Notes under the pieces: model-generated
Databases searched by the model: none
Seen by the model: only the letters and a program-made list of their open reading frames with translations
Told to the model about the DNA's origin: nothing
Translations under genes and position numbers: made by a program
In this document: one piece after another, positions 50,261 to 59,429 of the stretch
Numbering within the stretch: the stretch's first letter is position 1
Layout: each line of letters starts with the position of its first letter
Assembly: GCF_010730955.1 (NCBI RefSeq)
Contig: NZ_AP022577.1
Location: 4,898,001-4,962,000 of the forward strand
DNA from: Mycolicibacterium aubagnense
GTDB lineage: Bacteria; Actinomycetota; Actinomycetes; Mycobacteriales; Mycobacteriaceae
DNA: 64,000 nt
Direction: 5' to 3'

Positions 50261-51337
50261 CTAGGAGTGGGCGGCGAGAAACTCGGTGATCATCTGGTCG
50301 AGTGCTTTGTCCTTCTTCAGCCCTAGACGGTCAGCGGCTTCTTCGAATTGGCGCACCAGCTGGGGATCGGCGTTGGCTGCGATCGGCTTACGCTGCGCTG
50401 GTGGTAGGGGCTGCGGTGTCAGCAGTGCGTCACCAGGAAATTCGGTTAGCAGCTGCAGGTAGTTGGCGTGGGTGGGGATCATGTTGTCGCCGTCTTGGTA
50501 CCACTTCAGCACCTTGTTCTTCGCCGAATTGCGGGCGATCCCGCGCATCTTGTGGACGTAGTCCTGGCGCATCCGTTTGAGGTCTGCGAAGTATTCCGAC
50601 CGGATCGCCTCTCGATCGCAGCCAAGCGCTGCTGCCAAGGCGTCCCTGTAGTACTCCTCCCACTCGGTGTAGATGTGTATCACCCACTGTGCGGCGAACT
50701 GCTTGAGGATCGGTGCTTGATTTTCTTCAGCTCCTGGACCGAAACTCTCTTGGATGGTTGTGATGCCCGGATCAACCATGGCCAGGAAGACCGACATGCT
50801 GATGGCTGTTTTCGACGGATTCTCAACCAGCTTCAAGCTGTCGAGGTCCAGGAACTGTGCCGGGCGTTCGGTCGCCTTATTGATCGACCGAGTGCGCTCC
50901 TGACGCTCCTTGTCCACGATCTGCATTGCTCCCTGATGACCGACGCGGGCCACAAGAACTGATGTCTTGAGCAGCTTCTCAAGGTCGGCGACCAACTCCT
51001 TCGGCGTGCGCAACCCGATCTCCAGTTCGCGACGTGCCTCGATAACGACGCCCATAAACCGATCTACCTGGGGGCCTGCGGGTTGGGTGAAGTCAAATTC
51101 CTTGGCTGCACGGGTGACCCGCTCCATGACGGAGTAAAGGTCGGAACCTTCTACAGGGAGGTCGGATTCCCATGCGTCATTGAAGTCTTTGGTGAGGACA
51201 TCGACGATCATCGGAAAAGCTTGTCTGAACTGGGCATACCCGGGCTTTATGTATTCAACAGGCACCATGATGCATCGCCGTTTGGTCTCGATCTCGCCAA
51301 GGAGTTTGTCCCACCGCTCAATAGCTGTTGACGCCAT
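50261..51337 (-). CDS. HEPN-like protein, candidate RNase/defence gene
   Basis: 358 residues from ATG 51337 (upstream starts add a non-conserved leader). The C-terminal third has the MAE_28990/RiboL-PSP-type HEPN layout: WVIHIYTEWEEYYRDALA, then RMRQDYVHKMRGIARNS with an Rx4H motif (R-QDYV-H), then VLKWYQDGDNM. Such HEPN domains are often metal-independent RNases in abortive-infection and toxin systems. The N-terminal 200 residues are helical (ERWDKLLGEIETKRR) and unassigned. No antitoxin candidate is adjacent. Next to tRNA-Thr in an accessory region, which fits a defence role, but this is inference. Confidence 0.6.
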   Translation of the reverse strand: MASTAIERWDKLLGEIETKRRCIMVPVEYIKPGYAQFRQAFPMIVDVLTKDFNDAWESDLPVEGSDLYSVMERVTRAAKEFDFTQPAGPQVDRFMGVVIEARRELEIGLRTPKELVADLEKLLKTSVLVARVGHQGAMQIVDKERQERTRSINKATERPAQFLDLDSLKLVENPSKTAISMSVFLAMVDPGITTIQESFGPGAEENQAPILKQFAAQWVIHIYTEWEEYYRDALAAALGCDREAIRSEYFADLKRMRQDYVHKMRGIARNSAKNKVLKWYQDGDNMIPTHANYLQLLTEFPGDALLTPQPLPPAQRKPIAANADPQLVRQFEEAADRLGLKKDKALDQMITEFLAAHS

Positions 51338-51450
51338 AAGCTTCACGGTATCTTCAGGGCCTGACAAGGTGGCCAGCTTCAATCGCCATGTGCATCCGGG
51401 GCCTGTGCCCCGACTGCGCGGTGCCGGGGCACTCACGATTGGCTCAAAAC

Positions 51451-51495
51451 AGAAGAGGCACGGAGCGCGGGTATGCAGCTCGACGTGCCTCTTCT
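51451..51495 (-). terminator. Terminator of tRNA-Thr
   Basis: AGAAGAGGCAC (51451-51461) and GTGCCTCTTCT (51485-51495) form a perfect 11-bp stem just after the tRNA-Thr 3' end. On the minus strand it is followed by TGTTTTG. The loop is 23 bases. Confidence 0.65.
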
Positions 51496-51497
51496 CA

Positions 51498-51570
51498 AGC
51501 CGCCGACGGGACTCGAACCCGCAACCTCCCCTTTACGAAAAGGGCGCTCTATCCGTTGAGCTACGACGAT
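51498..51570 (-). tRNA. tRNA-Thr (CGU), acceptor stem imperfect
   Basis: On the minus strand: TAGCTCAACGGATAGAGC (D-arm), anticodon arm CCCTT-TTCGTAA-AGGGG with CGU, T-arm GCGGGTTCGAGTCCCGT and 3' acceptor CGGCGGC. The expected 5' acceptor would be GCCGTCG or similar, but the sequence is ATCGTCG, so pair 1-72 is A-C and 2-71 is U-G. The gene is therefore either slightly defective or was altered at a recombination junction at its 5' end. Confidence 0.85.
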
Positions 51571-51599
51571 CTTGTGGACCATACGCTCCGACTATGGGC

Positions 51600-52150
51600 A
51601 GCCGCCAGCATCTGCGACTCGCCGATACTAGGTCAGGAGGCTGCCGGTGTGGTGAAGGCCTTCCAGGACGTGATGTCCGGTGCCCGTGATGACCGCCCGG
51701 GCCTGGCTGAGCTGATGGCCTACGTGCGTGAGGGCGACATCGTGGTGGTGTAGAAACTCGACCGGCTGGGCCGGAACACCCTGCACATCCTGGAAACCGT
51801 CAAGGCGCTGACCGACCGGGGCGTCACCCTGGTGTCGGTCACCGACGGCATCGACTCTTCGACCGCCGCCGGGCGCATGATGATCGGCGTCCTGGGTGCG
51901 CTGGCCAAGTACGAGCGGGAGCTGATCAAGGAGCGCACGGCCCTGAAGCGCGTCACCGCCCGGGCCAACGGCACCAAATTCGGTCGGCCCCGGAAGGTCC
52001 AGAACCTTCAGGATGTGGCCACCGCCATTCGGGATGAAGGGCGACGGCCACACGCCCCACACATCGCGAAGTATCCCCGAGAACATCGCGAAGTATCTCG
52101 GTGTCAGCCGGGCGACGTTGTACCGGTATCTCGGCGATGATGTTGCCTAA
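51600..52150 (+). pseudogene. Serine recombinase remnant
   Basis: A resolvase reading FQDVMSGARDDRPGLAELMA, VREGDIVVV-stop-KLDRLGRNTL, LGALAKYERELIKERTALKR and, after a shift near 52040, ENIAKYLGVSRATLYRYLG. The stop is TAG at 51751-51753 where VVxKLDRLGR proteins usually have Trp, and the N-terminal catalytic Ser region is absent. It is a truncated, dead copy different from the intact recombinase at 63.2 kb. Confidence 0.8.
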
Positions 52151-52316
52151 CGGGATTGCTGTGGTCTTTGAGCAGAATGCGTTGCCCTCGGGGCGTGTTG
52201 TGTCAGCGATCTGGGTATACGCCGTCGCGGTGTCGGCTAGCATCAAAGCAGCATCCGCCCAGGGAGCTCGGGGGGCTCGGGGGCTCATGCACACGACCAA
52301 TAGGGCGGTGTGGCTC

Positions 52317-52953
52317 ATGACCACTGCGACTGGATTCCAGCTCGGGGCTAACGAGAATCTCGCACTCGCGCAGGCAATTTCGAGCTTCCAACGTCTGATT
52401 CTGCTCGATAACGCATGGACAAGTACCGCGGACTCGATCGAACAAGCGACAGATCAGGATCAGGCGGTGCTGGCCGCGCTAGTCGCATCAATGTTGCAAG
52501 AACTTGAGCACGCGCTCGTGGGAGCCGCCTGGCTGCAAGACTTTGTGGTGCAACGGGGAATTGGTCGAGTGCGCGACGCCGCTTTGGCGGCGGCGAAAGA
52601 TCTACCCGATGGCATCGCGTCGGTGATCGAGGATGTCGATGCTGTGTACGGTGAGCAATTCGGGCAATTCACAGAAGACTGTTATCGCAGCCTTAGTAGC
52701 GGCCTCGGGAATCAGCGCAGGGCACTTGTCCAGGAGTTGGCTCGGCTCCTCACCGGTGAAACAAGCGACGGCGATCTCTTCAAGAACATACTTTGCGGTA
52801 TCTCGGCTGGCATGACGGTCGGCGGCCTGATCTTCACTGCGGTCCCACCACGTCACAGGACCGATCATTGTTGGTGCAGGGGCTGTGGCGCTGGGCGCGT
52901 TCAAGTGCGATCTTCACAATCTTTCCGAAAAGAAGAAATGGCGGTTCACGTAA
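52317..52953 (+). CDS. Hypothetical helical protein with C-terminal hydrophobic tail, frameshifted
   Basis: About 210 residues. Long helical region (ALAQAISSFQRLILLDNAW, AVLAALVASMLQELEHALVG) ending in a glycine-rich hydrophobic stretch ISAGMTVGGLIFTAV. The frame is lost near 52846-52852; one frame over VTGPIIVGAGAVALGAFKCD and LSEKKKWRFT continue to TAA 52953. An ATG at 52287 is an alternative start. Unknown family; a membrane-active accessory protein is possible. Confidence 0.45.
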
Positions 52954-53080
52954 CTGGTCCGCGGTCTCCACGTTGGCCATGACTGTCAGGGATCGTGCAG
53001 AACGAAGGTTTCCGGTTAGGCTGATCCTTGCTTCCGTCAATTCGGTCGCCGATGGACCGCGGTCTGCGATCCTATGAGCC

Positions 53081-53578
53081 GTGGCTACATTGGCAGAATT
53101 CGCGCCGATGATCGGCGTTGTTGTCGGAGCCGCTGGCGTTGCCTTGACCGCCTGGATCGGCGATAGCAGGAAGTCCAAACGCGAAGACGTCGTCTTCTGG
53201 CGGACCGAGCGCCTCGGCACCTACGTCGAGTTCGCGGCTGCGACGAAGCGGTACGTCGCGATCTTGTATCGGGTTGCTGGACACCGCGGCGTCGACTCGT
53301 CCGCGCAATCCCTCGCGCTCGACGCTGCGTTGCCACTGTTAGCGGAGGCATTTCATCGTCGTGATGAGGTGTACGAGCGTGTGCTGCTCATCTCTCGGTC
53401 AGACGCGATCACGACCTGCGCTAAGGCATGGGTCGCCAAGATCTACGATCTGCGCGCTCTCCTCGACCGGCCTGAACTTGGCGAGCCCGAATGGAGGGCT
53501 GCCGTCGACGAGGCCAATGCTCGACGCGCGGAGTTTCGCGATGCGGTCCATCACGAGATCGGGATAGATGGCAACTAG
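53081..53578 (+). CDS. Membrane-anchored helical protein
   Basis: 165 residues from GTG 53081. One N-terminal membrane segment (APMIGVVVGAAGVALTAWIG) is followed by a basic stop (DSRKSKRED) and a cytoplasmic helical domain. This N-terminal-anchor design recurs in this region (56185, 57285). Unknown family. Confidence 0.55.
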   Translation: MATLAEFAPMIGVVVGAAGVALTAWIGDSRKSKREDVVFWRTERLGTYVEFAAATKRYVAILYRVAGHRGVDSSAQSLALDAALPLLAEAFHRRDEVYERVLLISRSDAITTCAKAWVAKIYDLRALLDRPELGEPEWRAAVDEANARRAEFRDAVHHEIGIDGN

Positions 53579-53617
53579 CGCAGTGCGCGATTCCGGGTCC
53601 GCCGACACTGACGGAGC

Positions 53618-53821
53618 ATGAGACGGCTGCCCGACGACCCCAAGCAGTTCAATGAGCTGTGGAACAAGCTCACGCCAGAAGAGAAAGACTGGCTGTACCC
53701 CCAGGGCCACAACGTCGGCAACCATCCAGGCTCGCGCTTTTTCGACGGCGCCGACCATTTGGGCGTGCGACGACTGCAGCTGCACTCCGGCCTCGGATTG
53801 TTTGTACGCTGTCGCCGATAG
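53618..53821 (+). pseudogene. Fragment of a mycobacterial LPDDP...LTPEEKDWLY protein
   Basis: 67 residues: RRLPDDPKQFNELWNKLTPE then KDWLYPQGHNVGNHPG. This pattern is known to me from larger mycobacterial hydrolases encoded near ESX-type or phage islands (DUF1023-like). The rest of such a protein is missing, and the following piece MAILNDDQRRLLSYVRASNH (from 53857) is another fragment. The neighbouring IS1081-like insertion may have destroyed the locus. Confidence 0.4.
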
Positions 53822-54021
53822 GCTCCTGTCATGCGGGAAGCTTCAGGGTTGAGCTGATGGCCATCCTCAACGACGACCAGCGACGGCTTCTCAGCTACGT
53901 CCGGGCGTCCAACCATGGTGGGTACTCGCCGACGCCGAGCCAGGTGGGTTGCGTCCATCAAGGTGGTGTACGAGTCGGACCTGATCAGCGGTACCGGCGT
54001 GTCGTAGCCGAGTGATTGAAG

Positions 54022-55342
54022 GTCATCGCGTGATTCTTCGAGAGACCGTCCAAAGTCACTCGAGCAAAGGAATCGACGCGATGACCACTGCCCACAATAT
54101 CGATCTGCCCACTGTGCTGGCCGAACGACTCACCACTGCCCATCCCGACGTGCTGCGCGAGCTGCTGGCCACGTTCATCCACACCTGATGGGCGCCGAAG
54201 CCGACGCCCTATGCGGTGCCGGCTACGGCGAACGCTCGGCTGAGCGCACCAATTCCCGCAACGGCTACCGACACCGTCAATTCGACACCCGTGCAGGGAC
54301 TTTGGATCTTGCGATCCCGAAGCTGCGGCAAGGATCCTACTTCCCGGACTGGCTGCTGGAGCGCCGTAAACGCGCCGAGCGGGCCCTGACCACGGTGGTG
54401 GCGACGTGTTACCTGCTTGGTGTCTCGACGCGGCGGATGGACAAGCTGGTCGAGACCCTGGGCATCACGTCGTTGTCGAAGTCGCAGGTGTCGGTGATGG
54501 CCAAGGAACTCGACGCCGCCGTGGAGGCGTTCCGGACCCGGCCGCTCGATGCCGGCCCGTATACGTTCGTCGCTGCGGACGCTCTGGTGCTCAAGGTGCG
54601 TGAAGCCGGCCGGGTGGTCAACGTGCACGCCCTGATCGCCGTCGGGGTCAACGCCGAGGGCTACCGCGGATCCTGGGAATCGATGTCACGACCGCTGAGG
54701 ACGGGGCGGGCTGGTTGACGTTCTGGCGGTCGTTGACCGCCCGCGGCCTGTCCGGGGTCAAACTGGTCACCAGCGACGCCCACGCCGGGCTGGTCGCCGC
54801 CATCGGGGCCACCCTGCCCGGAGCGGCGTGGCAGCGCTGCAGAACCCACTACACGACCAACCTGATGTCCGTCACTCCCAGAGTTCGTGGCCCTGGGTGC
54901 GCACCCTGCTGCACTCGGTGTTCGACCAACCTGACGCTGAATCCGTTGCTGCTCAATATGATCGGATCATCGACGCATTGTCCGACAAGCTGCCCAATGT
55001 CGCCGATCACCTCGAAGCGGCGCGGCCGGATCTGCTGGCGTTCACCGCGTTCCCCAAGCAGATCTGGCGCCAGATCTGGAGCAACAATCCCCAGGAACGA
55101 CTCAACAAGGAGATCCGCCGGCGCACCGACGTCGTGGGCATCTTCCCCGACCGCGCGGCCTGATCCGTCTCGTCGGAGCAGTGCTGGCCGAACAACACGA
55201 CGAATGGGCCGAGTCGCGGCGCTACCTCGGCCTCGACGTTCTGAGCAAATCACGCACCGTCAACGACACCCCAACCGAACAGGAGGCTACCCCCGCGGCA
55301 CTGCCCGCCTGACCCAACTACCTCGAAGAATCACACGACGAC
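54022..55342 (+). mobile_element. IS1081-like insertion sequence (IS256 family)
   Basis: Bounded by 21-bp imperfect inverted repeats at 54022-54042 and 55322-55342, 18 of 21 matching and sharing GTGATTCTTCGAG. Length about 1.32 kb, close to IS1081 (1324 bp). It carries one transposase. I could not identify a convincing 8-bp target duplication. Confidence 0.82.
54081..55312 (+). CDS. IS256-family (IS1081-like) transposase, four frameshifts
   Basis: A DDE mutator-type transposase. It starts MTTAHNIDLPTVLAERLTTA, then SRNGYRHRQFDTRAGTLDL, YFPDWLLERRKRAERALT, a first acidic residue in VAADALVLKV, a second in LVTSDAHAGL, and NNPQERLNKEIRRRTDVVG near the end. Four one-base losses break it: near 54192 (CCTGATG), 54668 (CGCGGATCC), 54878 (CCCAGAG) and 55159 (GGCCTGATCC). 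Adding one base to each run restores about 411 residues, the IS1081 length. If those are consensus errors the element is intact. Confidence 0.85.
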
Positions 55343-55375
55343 GTCATACACCACGTCCCTGGACTTGACCGCCAG

Positions 55376-56179
55376 GTGACCGAATGGGTCCTGCGCCCGA
55401 GTCTAAGGCCGGGGAAGGTCACAACGAGGACCTATGGCATCCCCACCGCCTACGAGACGATGCGGATGGTGGACGAGATGCGTACCGCCAACCTGCACGA
55501 TCTCCTCAGGCCCGGGCTGCGCACCATTGAGGAGCGTGAGGCCGACGAGACCCTGGTTGAGCAGGCGCAGCGGTTCGGGTGGGTCGCGGGGACGCCGACC
55601 GGCTCTGGCGTCGTACTGACCGATCTGGGGCGTGCGCTCCTACGTGCGGACACGGCGCAGATGGTGGGCTCGGAGGTGGTCGTCCTCGACGGTGATGGGC
55701 CCCTCGCCTGGAGTAACGCCGTCGCCGCCATCGCTGATGCCGGTGAGTGCATGATCGTCGACCCGTACATGAAGATCGAACAATTCCTCGACCTCCTTCA
55801 GTACACCAACACGGCCCGCGTTCTCATGCGTCGGCCCGACAAGAAGCGCGACCTCGTGGCGTGGCAGGTGTGCACTGCCATGCCCGATACAAAGGTTGAG
55901 GTGCGCGTCGCGGATCGCAAGCTCCTGCACGATCGGTACATCGTCGGGGACACCGCTGTGTTCACGCTCGGGTGTTCGTTGGAAGGCGTTGGCCGCAAGC
56001 CCACGACAATGACCCAGCTGACGGGCGAGGTTGCCGACCGCATCCGGGAGATCGCTGAGGGGTGGTGGAACGCTGCCGAGCATGTCGGCGAACCGCCTGC
56101 ACCCGAACAGGACGAGACTGAGCAAGCTGAAGCGGAATCGGGCTGCAATCCCGCCGCTGATGGATCGAGGGGGAGTTGA
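55376..56179 (+). CDS. PLD-like nuclease/phospholipase-domain protein
   Basis: 267 residues. N-terminal winged-helix-like half (AYETMRMVDEMRTANLHDLL, FGWVAGTPTGSGVVLTDLG), then a phospholipase-D-like half: MIVDPYMKIEQFLDLLQ and LLHDRYIVGDTAVFTLGCSL with a single HxR motif instead of HKD, followed by a Glu-rich tail. Similar single-motif domains occur in nucleases of defence systems. GTG start only 34 bp after the IS end, so its natural promoter or N-terminus may have been lost. Its stop is closely followed by a membrane protein. Confidence 0.6.
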   Translation: MTEWVLRPSLRPGKVTTRTYGIPTAYETMRMVDEMRTANLHDLLRPGLRTIEEREADETLVEQAQRFGWVAGTPTGSGVVLTDLGRALLRADTAQMVGSEVVVLDGDGPLAWSNAVAAIADAGECMIVDPYMKIEQFLDLLQYTNTARVLMRRPDKKRDLVAWQVCTAMPDTKVEVRVADRKLLHDRYIVGDTAVFTLGCSLEGVGRKPTTMTQLTGEVADRIREIAEGWWNAAEHVGEPPAPEQDETEQAEAESGCNPAADGSRGS

Positions 56180-56184
56180 GCTTC

Positions 56185-56478
56185 ATGGACCTCTCCCCGT
56201 GGGCACCGGTCTTATCGCCCGGGGGAACCGTCGGCGTCGCGTTCATTGCCCTGGGCGGGGTTATCTGGACGAATCGCCGCGCAGACACACGCGAGCGGGA
56301 CAAACACTGGCGTGACCGGCTAGGTCGAGGCCATGAGCTAATTGATCTGGCCTGCACCGGCTACGACGCATCGCAAATCGATTGGGATAGTGCTACCGGC
56401 GACGGACTCAGGACGGTGTGCGAGTTTGACCCTACCTGGGTGATTGAGGTCCGCAACGTGTCAACTTGTGAGGTCTAG
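56185..56478 (+). CDS. Small membrane-anchored protein
   Basis: 97 residues from ATG 56185. One hydrophobic helix (VGVAFIALGGVIWTN) precedes a charged segment RRADTRERDKHWRDRLGRGH. It follows the PLD-like gene by six bases, so the pair may work together at the membrane. Unknown family. Confidence 0.5.
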   Translation: MDLSPWAPVLSPGGTVGVAFIALGGVIWTNRRADTRERDKHWRDRLGRGHELIDLACTGYDASQIDWDSATGDGLRTVCEFDPTWVIEVRNVSTCEV

Positions 56479-56484
56479 CGCAGC

Positions 56485-57042
56485 ATGACGGTCGGCGAAT
56501 ACGCGGGCGTGGCACTACAAGACGATGCAGATACCTGGCGCGCCGGGGGTGTATTCCTCCTCCGACACCCGGCAGCACGCAACGCGGTGGTCAAGCTCAA
56601 CGGGTGGACGTCGTCGGTGGTAGCCGGATCGAAGGCCGTGGTGACTACTGGCCCGTCGACGGCGGTGAACCACACCGGTGCGTTTTTGGCCGCTCTTCTG
56701 GCAGCGAATCAAGGCTTGGATTACATGTCGGCGACCGGCCAGACTCACAGCGCCATCGCCGATACCGCCGACGATTCCATCGTGTGGTGGCCCGACGGTG
56801 GTGGCGGCGCGGCCATGCGCGCGACATTCATTGTCGGTCAAGGGTTTGATGCAACAGCTACCGCTACGGTCACCGACGCGTCGGGCAACGTGAGAGTTCG
56901 TGGTGCAGGTCAGACCCGCTTGCAAGTGGTAACAACAGTTGTCGGGTCGACCAACCTCGATGCACCTTCGGCGGCATTCTTCGTCCAGTCGGCCATCAAT
57001 GTCTACTGCACCAGGAAGCCTTCGTTGACCAGATGGGTGTGA
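56485..57042 (+). CDS. Hypothetical protein, possible beta-rich fold
   Basis: 185 residues starting six bases after the previous stop. Segments NAVVKLNGWTSSVVAGSKAV and MRATFIVGQGFDATATATVT with RVRGAGQTRLQVVTTVVGST suggest beta-strands. No signal peptide. Not recognised. Possibly cotranscribed with the PLD-like and small membrane genes. Confidence 0.45.
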   Translation: MTVGEYAGVALQDDADTWRAGGVFLLRHPAARNAVVKLNGWTSSVVAGSKAVVTTGPSTAVNHTGAFLAALLAANQGLDYMSATGQTHSAIADTADDSIVWWPDGGGGAAMRATFIVGQGFDATATATVTDASGNVRVRGAGQTRLQVVTTVVGSTNLDAPSAAFFVQSAINVYCTRKPSLTRWV

Positions 57043-57284
57043 ACCGTACCCACTTCGGTGCGGTTCGACCGTGACGTGCTCGGTGAGGACGTTGCCGATC
57101 CCACTAATCGGCCCACGAAGGTATGTTTCCGTGTGCAAGACTTCCATCGATGGCGCAGAAGTGTCGGAGGTCGGTCGCCCGATTGGGCTTGCGGCAACCC
57201 ACCTGGGCAAGCGAGATTCGCATCGGGAGAATTGCACTGCGATTGCCGAAGCGCATTGGGCGCTGGAGAGCAAAATGGCGGACT

Positions 57285-57887
57285 ATGGTTCGACATCGCG
57301 CCAATCGTGTACATGGTCAGCATCGTTTGGTCTACATCGGCGGGATTTTTGCAATTGTTGGCGCTTTGGCTGGTGGCTGGTTGGGCGGCCGTTACACTGA
57401 AAATGCAGCTAGAGAACAGATACAAGGCTCAGCGCACCAATCGACTGTGCAATTTCTACTGACGCAGAAGCAGGCGGCGTACACGAAGTTGATCGCCGAC
57501 GCGATGGCGGTAGGACAACCCACTGCTGAGTACTCTTACGAATTCGCTTCTTCCAGTGTCGAGGACCTTAAATCCGTCGAATTTAGAAAACGTCAGCTGG
57601 ATGTGTACGACGACATGCGACAAATACGTGCCGACTACGTCGCAGTTGAATTGATCAGTCTCGACGCGCCACATGTTGTAGCGGCGGCATACAATGTTTG
57701 GCTCAGCCACGGTCAGTTAGTGACCAATATTGATTCGCTCTACTTGGCGTTTTTCAGTGGTCAATTGTCGGATGTCGACCGTAAGAGGGCCTATGAACTT
57801 CCCGCAGATCGATCTCGAGACGCCGAGGCTGCGTTGGATCGTTTCATTGACTTGGCTCAGGAAGATCTGCGGAAGATGCAGTCGTAG
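57285..57887 (+). CDS. Membrane-anchored helical protein
   Basis: 200 residues from ATG 57285 (longer upstream readings run through low-quality sequence). A single membrane segment LVYIGGIFAIVGALAGGWLGG is followed by helices QGSAHQSTVQFLLTQKQAAY and DLKSVEFRKRQLDVYDDMRQ. Same plan as the 53081 protein. Lower GC than the flanks. Function unknown. Confidence 0.55.
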   Translation: MVRHRANRVHGQHRLVYIGGIFAIVGALAGGWLGGRYTENAAREQIQGSAHQSTVQFLLTQKQAAYTKLIADAMAVGQPTAEYSYEFASSSVEDLKSVEFRKRQLDVYDDMRQIRADYVAVELISLDAPHVVAAAYNVWLSHGQLVTNIDSLYLAFFSGQLSDVDRKRAYELPADRSRDAEAALDRFIDLAQEDLRKMQS

Positions 57888-59429
57888 CTTCAGCTTCTCG
57901 GCGCGCACCTTCTCGCGACGATAAGAGAGGCGTACGCAATTGGACCATCCCTCCACGCTTTGCAGATAATCGGCGTGTCCGAACCATCATCCGCTGACAT
58001 CTATTTCGACGTTGCGATCAATCGGTCTAGACGGTATGGAGGCGACTTGAGGCCGAAGGCCTCGGGCTGCAATCGGACGTGGGTTGCCGATCACGGGTGA
58101 ACACTCGCATCGGTAGAGCCACAGTTGCAGATCAGGAGGCCTCCGGTGAGTTTTCACGGTACGAGTGTCGGGTTGGATGTGCATGCGCTTTCGGTGGTTG
58201 CGCATGCGGTCGATGAAGAATCAGGGCGTGTTGAGCGGGCCCGGTTGTGCCCCGATCACGGCGAGATCATCGATTGGCTGCATCGCCTGAGAGCACCGGT
58301 GCGAGTTGCGTATGAGGCGGGGCCGACGGGGTTCGGGTTGGCGCGTGCGCTGGCCGCTGCCCAGATCGACTGCATGGTCGCCGCGCCATCGAAGTTGATC
58401 CGTCCGTCCGGGGATCGGGTCAAAACTGATGCCCGTGATGCAGCGCATCTGACCCGGCTGCTGCGCCTGGGCGAGATCACCGCGGTCACCGTCCCGGAAC
58501 AGGAAGTGGAGGCTGTCCGCGATCTGGTGCGGGCCCGTGAGGACGCCCGCGCCGATCTGATGCGGGTACGGCACCGGCTCTCGAAGCTACTGCTGCGCCA
58601 GGGCCGGGTGTACTCGGGCGGGAACGCCTGGACCGGAGTCCACGAAACCTGGCTGCGGCGTCAACGATTCGACGATTCCCACACCGCCGCGGCTTTCGAC
58701 CACCACTTCGACGCGGTCCTGTCAGCGACTGCAGCCAGGGATCGTCTCGATGAACAGATCGTCACGGTCGCAGCCTCGCCGCGATGGTCTGATCCGGTCG
58801 ATCGGCTGGGGTGTCTGCGCGGCATTTCAGCGCTGACCGGGCTGGCGCTGACCGTGGAGATCGGCGATTGGACCCGGTTCACCGGCGCCTCGATCGGCGC
58901 TTACGTCGGCCTGGTCCCCACCGAATACTCCTCGGGGGCCTCTCGGGTGCAGGGGTCGATCACCAAGGCCGGCAACGCCCACGTACGTCGATTGTTGATC
59001 GAAGCGGCGTGGCATCACCGGACCGACTACCGCAATCCCGGTCCTGCGATGCGGACCCGCTGGGCCAAGGTCGATCCGGCGCTCAAAGCGCGTGGGCATG
59101 CCGGCAACCGGCGCCTGCACCAACAATGGTGCCGGTTCAACGAACGCAAAAAGCCGCATGTGGTCGCCAACGTCGCGGTCGCTCGCCAGCTGGCCGGCTG
59201 GTGCTGGTCACTGGCGACCCTGCAGTGAACCGGCCCCGATGACTTGATCGGTGTCGGCACCGGCCACGGCGAGGTAGGCGAACCCGAGATCTGCGTTGTA
59301 GCTATGAGCAACACCAACATTCACGCGAATGCTGATGTGACGCCCGTCCCTAGAGAGCAGCCACCGTTCGCGCCGAACCATCGTCTTGCGGTACCCAACC
59401 CGCGCATATCAGTCTGACACCAACCGTCG
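57888..59429 (+). mobile_element. IS110-family element (ends approximate)
   Basis: Contains one intact IS110-type transposase gene (58146-59228) with 258 bp upstream and 201 bp downstream that hold no gene. IS110 elements lack terminal inverted repeats, so exact ends are not visible. The family is known to encode a guide (bridge/seek) RNA beside the transposase, and the upstream gap is of suitable size. Confidence 0.6.
58146..59228 (+). CDS. IS110-family DEDD transposase
   Basis: 360 residues, intact. N-terminal RuvC-like DEDD domain (VGLDVHALSVVAHAVDE, RVAYEAGPTGFGLARAL, KTDARDAAHLTRLLRLGEI) and C-terminal Transposase_20 domain with the catalytic Ser region (GCLRGISALTGLALTVEIGD, YVGLVPTEYSSG). 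GTG start at 58146 after AGGAGG. Recombination by these proteins is RNA-guided. Confidence 0.92.
   Translation: MSFHGTSVGLDVHALSVVAHAVDEESGRVERARLCPDHGEIIDWLHRLRAPVRVAYEAGPTGFGLARALAAAQIDCMVAAPSKLIRPSGDRVKTDARDAAHLTRLLRLGEITAVTVPEQEVEAVRDLVRAREDARADLMRVRHRLSKLLLRQGRVYSGGNAWTGVHETWLRRQRFDDSHTAAAFDHHFDAVLSATAARDRLDEQIVTVAASPRWSDPVDRLGCLRGISALTGLALTVEIGDWTRFTGASIGAYVGLVPTEYSSGASRVQGSITKAGNAHVRRLLIEAAWHHRTDYRNPGPAMRTRWAKVDPALKARGHAGNRRLHQQWCRFNERKKPHVVANVAVARQLAGWCWSLATLQ

Noticed and set aside
51388..51753. Proteins reading DGTRTRNLPFTKRALYPLSYD or RDSNPQPPLYEKG over the tRNA
   Set aside because: These are well-known spurious translations of the strand opposite a tRNA gene; the tRNA-Thr explains them.
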